Source: Epiperipatus broadwayi (lineage: Eukaryota; Onychophora; Udeonychophora; Euonychophora; Peripatidae). From it: DNA of 64,000 bases. The notes beneath the pieces are model-generated. The model worked only from the letters and a program-made list of their open reading frames with translations, was not told where the DNA came from and did not search any database. The stretch covers positions 19,839,254-19,903,253 of the forward strand of contig JAQFVV010006197.1 in assembly GCA_028023455.1 (NCBI GenBank), in the 5' to 3' direction. Position numbers and translations under genes: made by a program. This document shows, in pieces, positions 13,542-27,577 of this stretch (positions are counted from its first letter, which is position 1; each line of letters starts with the position of its first letter).

Positions 13542-13845
13542 AGTTTGAGTTTAAATGAAAGGATTAAGGTTCATAAAAGTAGAGTTAAAAATAGATATCT
13601 TAGTTCTGCTTTGTATGTCCATAAAAAAGATACAGGCCACACTATTAATTTTGATGGAGCTAAGGTTATCTTTTTTGAGAAAAATGAAATCAAAAGAAGA
13701 ATTAAAGAATCTTTATTATTGAAAATTTATTATTCTGAAGCAATTAACTTATTTAATATTAAGGGTGGATGGGAAGTAAATGGATTTGTGGGTAATGTTT
13801 ACTATTATATATATTGTGTAGTTTTTGTAGTTCTTTATACTTGAG
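13542..13845 (+). pseudogene. PLE GIY-YIG endonuclease, C-terminal part
   Basis: The open frame reads LNERIKVHKSRVKNRYLSSA, then HKKDTGHTINFDGAKVIFFE and RRIKESLLLKI. This is the conserved second half of PLE-type GIY-YIG domains: R....H, S.L..H....H.I.W....I, and R...ES. The N-terminal half with the catalytic GIY and YIG tyrosines is not present here, and would have preceded the inserted fold-back repeat. An inverted duplicate lies at 11981-12368. Confidence 0.7.
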
Positions 13846-13966
13846 AAGTCTGCTTGTAGCAGTGAAACCTTTGGTTGTGTTTTAATATTATTTTTGCTGG
13901 TCTGGTTAAATTTTGGATTTGGGGTAATTTTAATTATATATTGACTAGTTTAGCTTTATGCTTGTA

Positions 13967-13978
13967 ATGATAGAGTAA
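13967..13978 (+). repeat. Target-site duplication of the PLE, right
   Basis: ATGATAGAGTAA, matching 11969-11980 with one mismatch. LINE-A sequence continues directly after it. Confidence 0.55.
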
Positions 13979-15420
13979 ATAGAAATAGATTATGGGTAAG
14001 TTTAAAAAGAAGCTTCAGTGCATCTTATTGAGAATCAATTAAAGTTAAAAACATGATAGAATTAAGTCAAGGCTGACCTATGTCACCTATTTTGTTTTTG
14101 TTATATTTAAGAAAAATTGAGAGAGCAATAGAAAGGCTATGAAGAGGATACAAATACCACTAATAGGTGGCAAGGGAATATATACATTATCAGGTCTTTT
14201 ATTTGCAGATGCTGTCTTCTTATGCACAGAAAAAAGGAAAATATGGAAGTTATTCTGAGGATATGCACAAGTGTGGGTAAAGAGATGGGGATTAAATTTA
14301 GTGAAGCAAAACCAAAAGCAATGATGATAAAATATTGGGGAAATAGAAGATAAAGAATTTTTATTGAGGGATATAAAGTTTAGTGTGATGTATAGGTATA
14401 ACTATTTAGGAATCATTTTAAATAACCAGAGAAATTGCTTGGATGAATAGGAGTAAAAAAAATTGATAAATGAAGCAAAGAATAGAAAAGGACTGATAAA
14501 TAAATTAAGTGTTTTCATATTATAAATATGATGTAGCTAGAATTGTATGGAAAGAGTGGCAGTAGTAGGATTAACATATGGTAATGATGTGTTTTGTGTA
14601 AGTAAAGGGGTGTTAGATTACTTAGAAAAAGTACAAAGAGAAGTAGCAAGTCATGCATTAGATGCAGATATGAGGATGGCAAAGGAGACAATTCAAGGAG
14701 AAATGGGATGGTCAAGTTTTTAATATGAGAGATGCAAAAAGCAAAATGAAAATGTTCAATAGATTGCAGTTTATGGGTAATACGAGAATAGCCAAAATAG
14801 TATTTAATTGGGTTATGAATAAAGGGCAGGTAACAAGATGGGTGAGAAAAGTGGTATGGTATGCAGAAGTTTGGATAAAGAATTTATGTTGGTATACTTA
14901 TACAAAAAGAGGAATGATTGTGTTAGGAGAATTGTTAAGTGTAATAGTTGTAAGGAGTGGGATAGAATAGATCATTTAATAAAGAATAAGAAGTTGGAAA
15001 TATGGAGAACTAGTGTGGAGAGTAAAATGAGTTTAAATATATATAGAAGTAAACAGAATATTGGGTGTGAGTTAATTTATGATAATAGCAAGGAAAGTAG
15101 TTTACTGTTTAAGACCCAAACAGGATCTTTAGTAACAAAGGAATACACACAATAATGAAAAGAATGTGGGTGATTTAGTCTGTAAGTTGAGTAAGGAATG
15201 CATAGAAAATATTAGGCATCTGTTATTTGAATGTAAATGTTTGCAAGTAGAATGAGCACAAATAACAAAGTTGTGGGAAAGTAAATATAAACAAAGGGAT
15301 TATATAGGTGGGTTCTAGGCTTATATACTGGGTTTGTAAAAAGATAAGGGATATTTAGATATAAAGGCCATAAAGTTGACAAAGATTATATTGTGGAAAT
15401 GGGATGGAGCAGGATAGAGA
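13979..15420 (+). pseudogene. LINE-A RT C-terminal half and tail
   Basis: After the PLE, LINE-A continues in shifting frames. An SQG..MSPILFLLYLRKIE piece lies near 14065-14120 (domain B region). LFADAVFLCTEK lies near 14199-14235 (domain C, with FADA in place of YADD). A YNYLGIILNN thumb segment lies near 14397-14425. Two open pieces (14725-14970 and 14838-15155) cover downstream regions, followed by a cysteine-rich C-terminal segment. Changed catalytic residues and many stops show it is inactive. Confidence 0.6.
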
Positions 15421-15735
15421 AAAATATGGAAAAAACTTGGCATGGGGAATGGAAAGAAAAAATAAAGTGTCTAACAGGTTTCTCTGAGTATGGTATCTAG
15501 AGATTCCTGACTCCGATAAAGGAGAAATTACAGTGCATTTCATCTCATCTAAAATATTGTAAGAGAAGGCCACATGTGTGATAAATGAATAAAATAAGAA
15601 AGACTTCCGAAATAATACAGAGAGGAGAAAGATTGGAGAAAGCTTCATACTCCAATAGATTTACATTGTTTGAACTATAGTTGCTTTCACACTTCACACC
15701 TTTATGAAAATATTTTAAAATTTACTTGTAAAACT

Positions 15736-16275
15736 TTTATAAGAAACTTGAACTCAGACCTTCAAACTCCCCACATCTAGCCACTCCATCTTAAGTGACC
15801 ATGTAATATGAAAATGATAAATACTCTCCAATATACATATTTTGTGATGAACCAGCACTCATCAATTGGTCCAGATCACCATCTCCAACACATATATACA
15901 ACCACTGCTCAGTTTATATTAAGATAGAAAATCTTCAAACTTTAATAGTCAAGCTTCAATCTTCTCCATTTTCCAATTCTTCCCATCTACCTCATTGAAA
16001 ATCCGAGAATGAAAGTTTCAAAGCCCTCATGATGCCAATATTATTGTCATATTGTGTTGACCTTCAGTCAATCTGACCCTTCACTCATACAGCAGAGGGA
16101 TGAGCATAATACAGGCCAAAAATGTAATATTATCTATTCTAAACTTAATATAATTATAAGGGCTGGTTCATATTAGAGATCATTTATCTTTTTCACATGT
16201 ATGTGATCACATGTATCAGTTGTATAAGATGGATTGGAAAAATGTGGGGAATTTGAAAGTCTGAGTTCAAGTCCC
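15736..16275. mobile_element. Fold-back repeat F, copy 2
   Basis: The ends are inverted repeats. AACTTGAACTCAGACCTTCAAA, near 15746, is the complement of the region near 16246-16270, and the similarity runs inward for over 100 bp with mismatches. The interior (15840-16085) matches 13180-13440 in copy 1, including CAATTGGTCCAGATCACCAT and a GTTGACCTTCAGTCAATCTGA block. GAGTTCAAGTCCC at 16262-16274 resembles a tRNA B box, but no A box was found at normal spacing. There is no ORF. Confidence 0.6.
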
Positions 16276-16279
16276 TTAT

Positions 16280-17455
16280 AATTACATTTAAGTTTAGTAT
16301 AGACAATATACACCACTTATTTAAATATTTAAAAAAAATAAAAAAAATAATTGTGATCGTTCTTCATATAGATTTCTGAAAATTTTTATACTTGTGACCA
16401 AAGTTTCAGAAATCCAGATTTTGAACATCTGAAGTTTTACATTATGGAGGTATATTGACTTGATGTACATACTGTAATATTTTGCCATGCTATATTTTCT
16501 TAATCTCTTTTATACTTTCTAAAGATGGTAATAAAAAGTCTTATTTTTTTATAGAGAAGTTTTTGTGAATTGTTTTTGCCACTTTCAGGTATATTCAATC
16601 ATAACAAAGCTAGTGAAATCAAATCAGATAAAATTTAAAAAAAATTTTAACTAACAGATCCAAAAATAGTTTAACTTCAGATAATTAGAAAGTTTTAATG
16701 CAGCTAACTGTATCAAAACAGCCTTCAACTTACTGATGGTACATAAAATCAATCAGATCAAAGCAATACAGAAACTTAAAGAAAACAAAATTAAGAAGAT
16801 TAAAGAAAGATTCTCAATTCTTGTTTAAGATATTTCATAAATAGCATTAATTTATGAAATTGAAAAGACAAAAAACTTTCATGTAATGCCAAAAAATTAT
16901 TTTGATAGCTTTAGAAATATTTTGAACTGTGCAAAAATGTATTAAACCCTAATTTTGATATTAAACCACTTGAATTATTTAAACTATGTAAATTTACAAT
17001 TTGCATGCATAGACATTTTACTCTTAGATTTAAGTAACATTTAAAATAATTCTCATTTACAGCAATTACGATATATTTATTGTACTTGAGATTTAATTTT
17101 AAAAAAATTAAATTAATAATTATGTGATAAAAATTATTAACGGTTATTACTACTATTTAATTTTTATTGAATAATTTTTAATTGCAGATATAATTTAAAC
17201 TAAGTTTTATTTTACAATTTTATATCTAACACTTCTTGTTAAAATGGTATTACTATTCATTTTCGTTATTCTTTTTTTCCCTTTTCTCGTATTTTTTATT
17301 AGAAATGCTTTAATCTGCTTATAACTTAGCATTCAACAATTTAAAACCATGATGGTGTTTGGATAGTATAATCAGAATCTTTTTTTTAAAAAAAGAAAAA
17401 AGGCAAAACAAAACAAAAATAGAAAAAAGAGAATATTTTTAAGAGCAATATAAAT
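16280..17455. other. AT-rich DNA, no gene seen
   Basis: Long A/T runs and no recognisable coding or RNA feature on either strand. Confidence 0.55.
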
Positions 17456-17459
17456 ATTA

Positions 17460-17830
17460 AAATAATCATTATTTAAAAAACATTTTTCATCACATATTAA
17501 GTTAAAAGTTTTATAAATAAACTTTAGCAGTCAGCCAACTTAAATAAATGGCGATTAATAATTAGACTAAACAGTTTAGCCTTCAAAGAATATTTGATTA
17601 ATACACAAGATGTTAATTTAAATCTATGATTGAAGATTTGCTGACAACAATTATGCTAAAATCTTTTTTTTTAAAAAAAAAAATTTGGTGATAATGGAAA
17701 TTAAATCTTTAAAAAAAAAAAAAAACGATTTGCTAAAAATGCTTAATTTAATTATTTTAATTTTTTTCTCAATTCCAACTGCTGACATAAAGAAAAAATT
17801 CCCATCAATTTAAAACTAACTTACTCATTT
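17460..17830 (+). repeat. Dispersed repeat H, copy 1
   Basis: This matches the reverse complement of about 23830-24190. Shared blocks include GCGATTAATAATTAGACTAA, GGTGATAATGGAAAT and CCAACTGCTGA, in the same order and spacing. It has no ORF. Its nature is unknown. Confidence 0.6.
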
Positions 17831-19085
17831 TTTAATACTGCAATGGATGCTAAAAAAATGATTTTCTGAGAAAATGCAAATATTGAAAATATAATTCATA
17901 TGTCTCTATTCATGTGTTTTGTTTTGACATGAAACTACTTGCAAATAAATATAGTCATTATAACTTCTGAAGAAAAAAAAGAATGATAATAATAATATTA
18001 AAGATTAGTTTTACAATAATTATACAAATCAATCTATGAATAACAAATAGATCTGGATATATCTTATAGTGTTTATTTAATATATTAATTTGATGTCTTT
18101 CAATACTGTCTTAATTTCTTTTACAGTAAGCTTTACTTTTCAATATACTTCCTATATTTTGTCCAATTGTAATTCTCAATTATATTCTATTTCATAATAA
18201 AAACTGTCAATATTGCATTTTTTGGTGTGCTTTAAGATAATCTTTAAAATACAAATGGGATCTGTCTTTTTATATATACATAAAAAACCATGCTCAACTT
18301 CATCATAAAATACTTTTGAAAGTTTTTTTTTTTTTTACCATTTATGTGTTATACATATCAATTTCAATGAAGACATGATTTTAGAAAAGTAGACTGTAAT
18401 ATCACATCAGTTTGTGATTTTTAAAATCAACTTAATATAAAGCATGATATTTAAAATTTTAAGCTAAAAGCCCACATATACATATTAAAGCAGACTGATT
18501 CATAAGTCACAATACCGTGAATGAGTAACTTTGTTAGTATATGTAGATACACAGTATATATACATATTTAATGTTTATAAGAATAAAAAAAGGCATAAAT
18601 AATATTTACCTACATTTTTAAAATAACGCCTAAAATGATTAAAATATTAATTAAATATAAAATAAAAATTATTTTGAGATTTTGAAATACAATAAATTTC
18701 TTAAAATTAAATAAAAATGCTTAACTGATATACACCTGGTTCTCGTTTTATGTGGTAGATAGATTCCACAGAAAACCCGCATTAAAAAAAAAGCACAAAA
18801 ATAAACTTAACTTACCTTGAAAAATGGGGGATGGGATCTGTAATTTTCAGAATTCGCATAAAAGCAAAGCAACAAAAAAAAAATTACTTTAAAATTTGCA
18901 TTAAAAAAAATAAGGAAATAAAGTATGACTAATAAAAAATATCAAATATTTGAAAAAAAATGGTACAAGACAAACTTTTTTTACTTTTTTTTATTAACTA
19001 CAGTATTTAATTTGACATTTTTTCATAAGTATTTTTTGACAATATGTGGTTTGTTTGTAAACTGGTAAAAAATCAGATTCATCGA
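17830..19085. other. AT-rich DNA, no gene seen
   Basis: Nothing recognisable. The stretch holds several poly-A and poly-T runs of 8-12 bases. Confidence 0.55.
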
Positions 19086-19087
19086 TG

Positions 19088-19240
19088 TGATGTAGCTTAT
19101 TGAATAAAGTCAAGAATCTCTCAGCAATTATGCCCAAAGAAACTTGTTAGCCACTTTATTTTCCATTTCCCCACTCGAAGTTTTCCCATATTCTGCTCCA
19201 TCCCATTTACACAACTAGTGCCAATTTCAGTCTTGTGCTG
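19088..19240 (-). mobile_element. LINE-A 3' end fragment
   Basis: The stretch with AGTCAAGAATCTCTCAGC, AATTATGCCCAAAGAAACTT and TAGCCACTTTATTTTCC matches 43368-43432 and the reverse complement of 15450-15520. It is a short 5'-truncated copy of the LINE-A 3' UTR. On the element strand the tail reads ACATCACATC before flanking DNA. It has no coding capacity. Confidence 0.7.
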
Positions 19241-19489
19241 TGTTAATGGTTTTCTGTTGACAACTGATTTTTACTACTGAAATAAATTTTAAATGTTCAC
19301 ATTTTGTTTCTATATTAAAAAATGATATCGCAATCAAAACAAAAAGATTATCATTAGAAATATTATTTTCAGTTTATAAAATCAATAAAATCTTCATTAT
19401 TTATTTTAAAAATCTACATAACAAAATATGTTTTAAAAGTTTAAAATTCTTGAATATTTATTGCGATATTTTTATATGTAAGTATAAAT

Positions 19490-22097
<2,608 letters not shown>

Positions 22098-22344
22098 TAC
22101 TCATTAATATAAGTAGGTTATTTATTCTAAATATAGCTTCAGGCCATATTCACGTTAGCTGCTAATATAATGTTATATTTTTGAGAAAAAAAAGTATTTC
22201 AAGTCAAAATAAGTTATTAATAATTTAAATATCTTGATATCTAATAAATATAGTGAAATATGAAAAATATTAAGAAGAAACATGAACCACATAACTTCAA
22301 AATCACATTAAAATAATCCGCATAAAATACCCAGATGGGTATAT

Positions 22345-22690
22345 ATATTAAATAATGTATGGTGAAGTCATGAAATGTAGTGAATCAGGATATCTTATTT
22401 TAATTTTGGCAAGTGATTTAACAGTCAGTTGGTGTAATTCAGTTATTATACTGATTAGTTGCTCATAAATTCCATTTTTGAAGCAGATGGACACAACAAT
22501 GTACTGCCCTGAATCTGTTGATAAGATTCCAATTGCATCTAGGAAAATCAAATCCACCTGGCTTTATTGCTGCATCTGGAAAAAGGAATTTATGTGGAAC
22601 TTCATAAGAATTGTATTTGTTATGTCACAATTCTCTGATTGTAGATTCATGGCTGAACATTCAAAACAAGTATCTTGATTTGAATTGAGT
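22345..22690 (-). pseudogene. Relic of LTR-retrotransposon integrase
   Basis: The minus strand reads CFECSAMN, then FFQMQQ, and then VDLIFLDAIGILSTDSGQYI and VVSICFKNGIYEQL. This resembles the integrase pattern of a zinc-finger CxxC, a P(F)Q linker and the core start D.IGPL..S..G..YI.VVI..F.R..E (Ty3/gypsy type). A stop interrupts the linker, and no LTRs, RT or protease were seen nearby. Only a short fragment remains. An unrelated low-complexity ORF is the alternative. Confidence 0.4.
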
Positions 22691-22699
22691 CTTAATTGA

Positions 22700-23825
22700 T
22701 AAAACCATATAATGAGTTATTGATAAGTCTGATCTACTTAACCCTTTATATAAATTTTCTGTAATATATCTGTCTTCTGATATCTGGAATATGCAAAAAA
22801 AAATTAGAGAGCACTGCAAAGAAATAGACTTTAAGTGCAATAGTAATATTTCTCATGGCAATATTTAAGTGGCTAACTATAAGCTTAATATGAGAATCTT
22901 TTCTTCAAACAGGGCACAATATTCACTGATGGAAAATGCTAATGCCAAAAAAACTATTTTTAAAGTGCTTGCCTCACAACCCCCAGTAGGGCCAACCAGA
23001 TTTCTAAGATGATAATTCCTAGAAATTAATTTTGATTCTAATCTTAAATACATGAGGAAAATAAACCATGATATGTTTCAAGATCATTCCTAAATATTAT
23101 GGGTATCATCATTTTCAGACTACTACTCAAAATTGTCATATTCAAATTATGAAATGAGCTCTTAAATGTGGAAAAATACAAACAATGAACTACATTATCA
23201 AGACAGATTCCATAATCAAAAAAATGAAAGCATATGAGTATATTATTCTAAAGGTACCAATAGGTATAATACCAATAGGTTTAATACTTCGAATAGATGG
23301 AAAAAAGTTCATATATATAAATTATTTTGAACTGGATTAAAGGCAGTTCCTAAGAATCTAGTGACTATTCATGTAAAACATGATAATATATATGTATATT
23401 ATCTATGATAAAAATAATTATAAACTGTTAATGAAGATTGCAAAATAACATTTCCATTTTTTTCTTTTGTAAGTCTAATACATGGAAGTTGTACTGGAAA
23501 TCAATTAAATTGATTTTCACACCAATCGTGAAAGTCTTCATTCACATATTGATTGCTTAGAAGTTTGAAAAAGCATCAAACTAATACATATGACAGATGT
23601 ATATTTATTTCATACTCAAATAAAGAAAAAAAACATTCAGATACTTAATATATACATCAAGAATTTGGTTTTATACATATATAGATGAGAGTGAATTTGT
23701 ATAATATATACAATGACAATTATAGATGCATATTCATATGTAGACAAATAGAAACAAAATAGTAAAGCCACATAAATTATAATAATTTCAATGTTTGCTT
23801 TATTTTAGAGAATTAATTAATTTTT
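22700..23825. other. AT-rich DNA, no gene seen
   Basis: No domain was recognised. A GTACCAATAGGTATAATACC and AATAGGT stretch near 23255-23285 is a short local duplication. Confidence 0.5.
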
Positions 23826-23829
23826 TAAT

Positions 23830-24190
23830 GCAAATATATATATATATAAGCTTAGTTGTAAATTGACAGAATAATTTTTTGTTTCTATCAGTAGTTGGAA
23901 TTAAGCAAAAAATCAAAATAATTAAATTAAAAGCATTTTACTAAATTGTTTTTTTTTTAGATTTTATTTCCATTATCACCAAACTAAAAAAAATATAACT
24001 ATTATTACAAGTTCTTCAGTTTTAGATTTACATTAATATCACATTAGTTAAATATTCTTAAAATATTAAACTGTTTAGTCTAATTATTAATCGCAATTTA
24101 TTTAAGTGAATTGTCAGTTGAGGTTTACTTATATAGCTTTTGTGATAAGGTATATTATTTTACCTATATTGTTAAATGTTTTTAGTTACA
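23830..24190 (-). repeat. Dispersed repeat H, copy 2
   Basis: This is the reverse complement of 17460-17830 with moderate divergence (see copy 1). It lies directly beside fold-back repeat F copy 3, so the two may belong to one larger unit here. Copy 1 of H is not next to an F copy. Confidence 0.6.
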
Positions 24191-24205
24191 TTGTTTTTGT
24201 GTTTT

Positions 24206-24410
24206 TTTTAAATTAACGATTGCTGGTTTAGCATGAAACACGTATATTGGTGATTATTTATCTTTTCAACATATATGTGTTCAAGTGTATCAGGGTTATG
24301 AGATAGTGTGGAGAATGGTGGGTTGTGTGAAAGTCTGTGCTCATATACCCTATATATTACATATATAAACACAGGTATATAATAAGCCTGTGTGTTCCAG
24401 TTATTATTAA
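24206..24410 (-). repeat. Fold-back repeat F, copy 3, partial
   Basis: On the minus strand it follows 13040-13210 in order: AGGCTTATTATATACCTGTG, the GTATATGAGCACAG block, the GATAAATAATCACCAATATA block and CATGCTAAACCAGCAAT. The interior and the other end are missing, so this is a truncated copy. Confidence 0.65.
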
Positions 24411-24424
24411 AGAAAGGTAAATTT

Positions 24425-26540
24425 ATTTATGACGTAACTTTTTCCTAATTACATTGTCTCTATTTACATGGAGTTATCCTATATATTGTCAGTACATTCT
24501 CTGGACTATAGAATTGAAGACTTCCAGGGTGTTTACTCATCGTTCTCGATGGGGCATGGAGCCCATGTTCGTTTTCTATTCTTATGTTTTGATTTTACTT
24601 TTATTTAAAAGGGATATGCTTATCATGACAGGCATTGTTGTAGTTTTTATCAGATGCAGGTTAAAGTACTAAGTAGATTAAAATATTTGTAATATAAAGT
24701 AGATTAAAATATTTGTAATATAAAAAAGTATAATAACAAAGCAAAAAAAAAGTTATGGTATAAATATGATTATTTTATTAAAAAATATTAGCTCTAAAAA
24801 TGAGATGAAAAAAAAAAGTTACTTCAATACACCTGTAAGTAAAAATTATTTAACTAATGCCCTGTGTGCATTGGTATAGTGGTAGCATGAAAAATTTAAG
24901 AGCTAAAGGTATTTTTGATCACAGCACAAGTCGTCACTTCTTATTGCTTAAACATCACATAATTTCCTAAGTGATAGGCCATTCATTTTTGTTATATCAT
25001 ACTATTTGGTGCTTAGGATACCTGGATTTTAAATAATCAAAGCTCAATTCCCAACATGAAAATTTGGTACTTTTTGATCTGTATGGTTTAATGCTGTGTG
25101 TAAAGTAATGAACTTGAGAATTAAGTTTCAGAATTAAAGTCAATCCATTACTTTCAATACCATATAATCTTCTGGGTGACTAACACTTCAATTATATATT
25201 TAATAGAAACTGCAGCATACTTTGGAATATGAAAAAATTTCAAATAACAATATGTCTGAACAATTTATGCTGCTTAATTTGTTAACTTATATGTTACTTA
25301 GGAGAAGCAAATACAGTATATGTTAATTAATTCAAATGTGGATTATTCAAAATATTCACAATTGTATAATGAAACTTAAGTTATTTAAAGATATGATAAG
25401 TTTTCATAATTTTAAAGTATACAATATGTTTTTTTTATTTTCATTTATTCAGAGAGTTAAATAGTAAGGATATTAGTAAAAATTGAGTAGTATGTTAAAA
25501 ACCAACAGTTTAATAATTGTTAATTAAAATTTTATTGATACAAAGTGAAAGAGATCAAAAGTAATAAATATAAAAAGATATAATAGAAAAAAAATATTAA
25601 TATCTCAGAATATTAAAATAAGATTATTTTTGTTTTAAAGAAAATACATATTTTTAATCTTCTTATAAATTTAGAGTTGTCAAGATTTTATAAATTATAT
25701 TTGCTAACAGAAGATGTAAATAACAATGATTGTAAATAGTAAACATAAAATGTTATTGACCATCAATACTATGTTATAGAATCATAAGTATACATAATTT
25801 TATTGGATAAAAAAAAGTTAAGCTATAACAATAGAATTATATATTATTAAAAGACGATATTTGATTTCCAGTTATTGACAATTCTAATTAAGGACAAAAT
25901 AAAAATGATCGAATGTGTAAATAATTTTATGGTATTATATTATTGTATAATTTTTTTTGTATATCGTCATTTGTTAAAGAATTTATTAGTTCAAATATAA
26001 TTAATTTTTTTTGTAAATAATATGTTAATAAATTTAATGTTTATAAGTTGAATAAAGTATGTAGAGTTGTGTTTCTTTGGTCTAAATCATCATTCTATAC
26101 TATCTTTACATAGTACTAAGTGTACTATGCAAATTAAAGTGTAAAATTTAAATTTTGAATAATAAGTAATTCAAGTCTAAGATAATGATAGTAATTATTT
26201 AAGAATAACATATTTTAAAAGATATATTAATCTATTACAAATTACTATGATCACATAAGTCATCAATGAAGTGTGTATTCTAAATGTAGCAAAGAATGTT
26301 TATTTGTAGGAAAATCAGATTATTAATTATTTTATTGTTAAGATTATCTATTATTATTTTAATAAAGATAAAATTGATTATTTATTATTAAAGTATTATA
26401 AATCCTAAAACATAAAATAGTAAGATAATTTTATTTTTAATTATGATAATAAACAGTTTTCTTAATTATTACATTACATATAGAATTATGTAAAATCCCT
26501 TTTTATATTTTATAGGTCGAATAAATAGCTCATTAAATAT
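24425..26540. other. AT-rich DNA, no gene seen
   Basis: Apart from the tRNA-like segment at 24871-24945, nothing is recognisable. A 72-codon open frame at 24454-24672 has no identifiable domain. Confidence 0.5.
24871..24945 (+). other. tRNA-like relic (tRNA pseudogene or SINE head)
   Basis: GCATTGGTATAGTGGTAGCAT resembles the acceptor and D-arm with A box of a Gly- or Asp-type tRNA. About 40 bases on, TTGATCACAGCAC sits where a B box (GGTTCGANNCC) would be, but it is badly degraded. The anticodon stem does not pair well. A similar GGTATAGTAGTAG occurs at 36466-36530 on the minus strand. Confidence 0.35.
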
Positions 26541-26545
26541 CAGTG

Positions 26546-26597
<52 letters not shown>
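26546..26597. repeat. (ATT)n at the 5' end of element E
   Basis: About 17 ATT units directly before the 5' UTR of the CR1/Jockey-like element. Another (ATT)n lies at that element's 3' end. Confidence 0.95.
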
Positions 26598-26598
<1 letters not shown>

Positions 26599-26659
26599 TA
26601 CTTCCAGTTTTCTAGTGTAAAGACGTGTTTACTTGTTCTCTTGATTTTTTAAATTTTTA

Positions 26660-27565
26660 ATGATGGATTCATGTTCTATTTGTAAAGAACTTTTACCAAA
26701 AAATGGTAATTTCGTATCCTGCTTTGGTTGTACGTCCGGTATGCACTTTGCATGTGCATCGTTGAGTGATACTACTTACCGAAGAATGTCTATAAAAAAG
26801 AAGCAAGAATGGAGGTGTGCTGCTTGTAGAGTTAGTTTTTCTAAGGCTAGTGATGTTTTGGATTCATCTATGACTGCTAAAAATTCACCTGATTTAATTT
26901 TGGAGGAAATTTTGGATAAATTAAAATTATTGCCGGTGATTCACAACACAATTTCAGAGTTATCTCAAGCAGTTGCTAATTTGCGGACAGAAGTTATTTC
27001 TTTGCGTGAAAATGTGGATCGGAATAATCAAGAAATAATTCGTCTTTCTAATTCTTGTACTTCAAATGAGAATGAGATTTTGTTATTGAAAGATAAATTA
27101 CATTCTATGGAACGATTTAATCTGGATCATGAAGTTGAAATACAGGGTTTGCCTTTTCAAGAAAATGAAAATTTGTCGTTAATTTTAACTAACGTGGCGG
27201 ACAAGCTCGGTGTTTCAGATGTCGCTATAGATTTGGAAAACGTTTTTCGTACAAAAAATAAATCAGGAGCTCCAGGTTTTGTTGTAGCTCGTTTTAAATC
27301 ACGAAATTCTGCCATACAGTTTTTAATAAAAAAAAAATCTGTTTTAACAGTTTCTCAAATTTTGCCTGGGGTTAATAATAACAAACGTATTTATATTAAT
27401 CAGCGTTTGACTCCATTCAATAGAAGGCTTTTATGGTTGGCGAAACAGAAGTTACGTTCTGGTCAAGGTTTTGCATTCATTCATAATGGATCAGTGTATG
27501 TGAGAAAAGATTATAATTCTCCTCGTGTTTTAATTAGAAATGAAAGTGATTTGGAGTCATTCTGA
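26660..27565 (+). CDS. LINE ORF1 protein with PHD-type zinc finger
   Basis: This 301-residue protein would bind element RNA and chaperone nucleic acid in the retrotransposition complex; the role is inferred from the family. Residues 5-57 show a PHD-like C4HC3 pattern: CSICKELL, CFGCTSGMHFACASLS, and WRCAACR. Residues ~90-150 are a heptad-rich coiled coil (LRTEVISLRENV, ENEILLLKDKL). Residues ~150-290 resemble the FP/L1-transposase-like region of arthropod LINE ORF1 proteins (VEIQGLPFQENENLSLIL, then VFRTKN and FVVARFKSRNSAIQFL). The ATG at 26660 is the first in the element and opens just before the PHD cysteines. ORF2 starts 12 bp after its stop. Confidence 0.85.
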   Translation: MMDSCSICKELLPKNGNFVSCFGCTSGMHFACASLSDTTYRRMSIKKKQEWRCAACRVSFSKASDVLDSSMTAKNSPDLILEEILDKLKLLPVIHNTISELSQAVANLRTEVISLRENVDRNNQEIIRLSNSCTSNENEILLLKDKLHSMERFNLDHEVEIQGLPFQENENLSLILTNVADKLGVSDVAIDLENVFRTKNKSGAPGFVVARFKSRNSAIQFLIKKKSVLTVSQILPGVNNNKRIYINQRLTPFNRRLLWLAKQKLRSGQGFAFIHNGSVYVRKDYNSPRVLIRNESDLESF

Positions 27566-27577
27566 AATTTATTTATT

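Larger units (their letters stand above)
11981..13966 (+). mobile_element. Penelope-like element inserted in LINE-A
   Basis: The element holds a PLE-type RT segment (12412-13035) and, after an inserted fold-back repeat, the C-terminal part of a GIY-YIG endonuclease (about 13542-13845) and a 3' UTR. An inverted copy of the last ~390 bp lies at its 5' end (11981-12368 against about 13558-13955). PLEs are known for inverted or tandem terminal arrangements and for pairing an RT with a GIY-YIG endonuclease. Near-identical 12-bp flanks and the interrupted LINE-A reading frame support a true insertion. The N-terminal RT region is absent, so the copy is 5'-truncated and dead. Confidence 0.7.
10690..15650 (+). 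mobile_element. LINE-A, decayed non-LTR retrotransposon, interrupted
   Basis: This decayed LINE is read in the + direction and split by a nested PLE (11981-13966). An EN-like tail (YNFFIIEMVSIMMGN in frame) lies near 10858-10905. RT domains follow up to 11980, and the RT resumes after 13979. A zinc-knuckle-like C.LC..C..H....C segment lies near 15175-15245, and a C-terminal TKIILWKWDGAG segment near 15375-15412. The 3' UTR ends in a CATTTCATCTCATCT tail near 15536-15550. Related 3' ends lie at 19088-19240 and 43321-43515, both minus strand. Stops and shifts throughout mean it is inactive. The clade is unassigned, and the 5' end is not defined. Confidence 0.65.

Noticed and set aside
26660-27565. 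PHD-finger protein as a host chromatin gene
   Set aside because: It lies 12 bp before a LINE ORF2, has the coiled coil and FP-like region of LINE ORF1 proteins, and has no introns.
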